A stretch of DNA of 7,555 bases from JBEKLJ01 sp050010255 (lineage in GTDB: Bacteria > Acidobacteriota > Terriglobia > Bryobacterales > Bryobacteraceae), in NCBI GenBank assembly GCA_050010255.1, contig JBEKLJ010000178.1:1-7555 (forward strand), given 5' to 3'. The translations under genes and the position numbers were made by a program. A model generated the notes under the pieces. The model did no database searches. It was not told the origin of the DNA and was given only the letters and a program-made list of their open reading frames with translations. Of this stretch, positions 5,944 to 7,555 are shown piece by piece; the stretch's first letter is position 1; each line of letters opens with the position of its first letter.

Positions 5944-7257
5944 ATGACAGCAGCCGCCGGCGCGCTACTCCAGATTCCCATCGAGAAGTACGCCCTGCCG
6001 AACGGCATGCGGGTGATACTCTCGCCCGACCACTCGGTTCCGGTGGTGACCGTCTACATCGCCTATGGCGTGGGCGCGCGGGCCGAGGAGCGCGGCCGGA
6101 CGGGCTTTGCGCACCTGTTCGAGCACATGATGTTCCAAGGCTCGGCCAACGCGCCCAAGGGGATGCACTTCCAGCTCGTGGAATCCAACGGCGGGTCGCT
6201 GAATGGCTCGACGCACCCGGACTACACGGACTACTTCGAGGTCCTGCCGTCGAACAAGCTGGCTGTGGGCTTGTGGCTCGAGTCGGACCGCATGCGGGCG
6301 CTGGCCATCAACGCAGAGAACCTCGCCAACCAGAAGGAGGCCGTCAAGCAGGAGCGCCGGCTCTCCTTCGACAATCAGCCTTACGCCACCGCGATTGTCG
6401 ATCGCTGGCCTGAGCTGGCCTTCAGCAACTGGCAGAACTCGCACTCGCTCATCGGTTCCTTCGCGGACCTGGAGGCGGCCAGCGTCGAGGACGTGGCGCG
6501 GTTCTTCCTGACCCACTACGCGCCGAACAACGCGGTGCTGGCGCTCTCCGGCGATTTCCGCGCGGAGGAAGCCAGGCGGCTCGTCGAGGAGTGGTTCGGC
6601 GGCATACCGCCGCAGCCGCGGCCGCCCGCGCCAGACCTCACCGAACCCCCGCGCCAGGAGCCCCGCTGGGAGCTTTACAGGGACCCGCTGGCTCGCGTTC
6701 CGGCGATCGTCATCGGCTATCCGGGCCCGGCCCGCCGCTCTCCGGGTTTTTATGCCACGGCTGTGCTGGACATCCTGCTGACCGGCGGCGACAGCTCGCG
6801 CTTTCACTTGCACCTGCTGAAGGGCCGCCAGTCGGTCATCCAGTACGAAGCCAACCTGGGGTGGCCGTTCGCCGGCCCGGTCGACTACCGGGAACCCGGC
6901 CAGTACGCCATGATGCTGCTCTACAATCCGGCCTTCACGGGCGAGCAGATCACCGCCCAGGTTGAGGCCGAGATCGCCAGGATCCGGGACGAGGGCGTGC
7001 CGGAGGCCGAGCTGGAGCGCGCCCGCACGTACCTGCGCTCAGCACGGCTGCACCGGCTGGAGAGCTCCCACAGCCGCGCCATGCTGCTCGGCAAGTACGA
7101 GCTGCTGGACCAGCGTCCCGAGCTCATCAACACCGAGTTGAGCGAGTACCTCGAGGCCGGCGCCGCCGAAATCCAGGCCGCCGCCGCGGAGTGCTGCGAC
7201 CCGGCGCAGCGCACCGTCCTCAACATCGTGCCGGGGAACAACGCCCTGCCGACCTGA
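5944..7257 (+). CDS. M16-family zinc metallopeptidase (insulinase/pitrilysin type), catalytic subunit
   Basis: The 437-aa protein has the inverted zinc motif of family M16: HLFEH (H57, E60, H61) with the distal Glu in NQKEAVKQERR (E137), 76 residues after the second His, the normal spacing. The first half has EKYALPNGMRVIL (14-26) and THYAPNNAVLALSGDF (188-205). The second half has the inactive-domain hallmark GGDSSR (281-286). At about 440 residues it is of the M16B size, whose members act as homodimers or as heterodimers with an inactive partner; the next gene encodes such a partner. M16 enzymes cleave peptides and small unfolded proteins. No signal peptide is visible, even in the in-frame stretch upstream, so a cytoplasmic location is inferred, unlike many secreted relatives. 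ATG at 5944 was chosen as the best start; GTG at 5863 or 5896 is possible. No start has a clear Shine-Dalgarno, which leaves the exact N-terminus unsure. Confidence 0.94.
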   Translation: MTAAAGALLQIPIEKYALPNGMRVILSPDHSVPVVTVYIAYGVGARAEERGRTGFAHLFEHMMFQGSANAPKGMHFQLVESNGGSLNGSTHPDYTDYFEVLPSNKLAVGLWLESDRMRALAINAENLANQKEAVKQERRLSFDNQPYATAIVDRWPELAFSNWQNSHSLIGSFADLEAASVEDVARFFLTHYAPNNAVLALSGDFRAEEARRLVEEWFGGIPPQPRPPAPDLTEPPRQEPRWELYRDPLARVPAIVIGYPGPARRSPGFYATAVLDILLTGGDSSRFHLHLLKGRQSVIQYEANLGWPFAGPVDYREPGQYAMMLLYNPAFTGEQITAQVEAEIARIRDEGVPEAELERARTYLRSARLHRLESSHSRAMLLGKYELLDQRPELINTELSEYLEAGAAEIQAAAAECCDPAQRTVLNIVPGNNALPT

Positions 7258-7263
7258 CCCCCC

Positions 7264-7555
7264 ATGCTGGACCGAACCAAACCACCCGAGACCCCCGACC
7301 TGCCGCCCTTCAAACTGCCGCCCGTCTTTGAAACCCGGCTCGCCAACGGTCTGCCGGTCCTGCTGGTCGAAGACCGCCGCTTCCCGCTGGTAACGGCCCG
7401 GCTGGGTTTCGAGGGCGGCTCGAAACTCGATCCGGCGAACCTCGCGGGGCTTGCCGAGAGCACTGGCGCGCTGCTCACGGAAGGGACCGCGCGGCGCTCG
7501 GCCAGAGAGATCGCCGAGGAGGTCGCGGCCATCGGCGGCGCGCTTCGCGCCGGTT
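7264..7555 (+). CDS. M16-family peptidase homologue, non-catalytic subunit (5' part only)
   Basis: 97 codons are present before the right edge; family size would be about 430. The N-terminus (PPVFETRLANGLPVLLVEDRRFPLVTARLGFEGGSKLD) follows the M16 first-domain pattern. The place normally occupied by HxxEH in 'GLAHLLEHMLFEGT' reads GLAESTGALLTEGT. The zinc residues are thus replaced (H to E65, E to G68, H to A69) while the flanks are kept, as in the inactive partner subunits of M16B heterodimers. No signal peptide is visible. The ATG follows the stop of the catalytic subunit after only 6 nt (all C), with no Shine-Dalgarno, so translation is probably coupled and the two products probably assemble together. 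The partner's substrate-binding Arg/Tyr pair would lie outside the window. Confidence 0.88.
   Translation, partial: MLDRTKPPETPDLPPFKLPPVFETRLANGLPVLLVEDRRFPLVTARLGFEGGSKLDPANLAGLAESTGALLTEGTARRSAREIAEEVAAIGGALRAG

Overview
The window is a GC-rich stretch of bacterial chromosome, packed with housekeeping and stress-related genes. Protein style suggests an Acidobacteriota-like genome of the Solibacter/Bryobacter type. The clues are a YkgJ protein with a KKYVYRTRH-type spacer, an M16 peptidase pair, and a bacterial PolX next to a DksA-like gene and hfq-hflX. This is a recollection-based inference, not a database result. I see no mobile element, tRNA, rRNA, CRISPR array or phage gene.

Layout. 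Positions 1-1120 (minus) hold most of a class III PLP aminotransferase whose C-terminus lies beyond the left edge. A 232-bp divergent intergenic region (1121-1352) follows, with a strong ribosome binding site, an inverted repeat and a GC hairpin. Then comes a plus-strand YkgJ-family cysteine-cluster gene (1353-1844). Its 3' end overlaps the convergent hflX gene by 59 bp. A minus-strand cluster runs, in order of transcription, from a DksA/TraR-like zinc-finger gene (3916-3524) to hfq (3410-3108) and hflX (3105-1786). A 209-bp divergent region (3917-4125) separates it from plus-strand polX (4126-5859). After polX come two adjacent M16 metallopeptidase-family genes: one with an intact zinc site (5944-7257), then one with a degenerate site that is cut by the right edge (7264-7555).

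How the genes fit together. The DksA-like, hfq and hflX genes form a stress and post-transcriptional regulation block: an RNA polymerase-binding-type zinc protein, the Sm-like RNA chaperone, and a ribosome-associated GTPase. The hfq-hflX adjacency is widely conserved in bacteria, and here the two genes are probably translationally coupled. PolX is a repair polymerase with an attached PHP nuclease domain. The M16 pair looks like an active/inactive heterodimer.

Most notable observations. hflX has no ATG, GTG or TTG able to start its conserved N-terminal domain, but has a CTG with a well-placed Shine-Dalgarno inside the hfq 3' end. The DksA-like promoter is crowded with GCGAA repeats and sits almost on the start codon. 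A decaying heptamer repeat runs across the polX stop codon. I did not find convincing evidence of a wholly new system.
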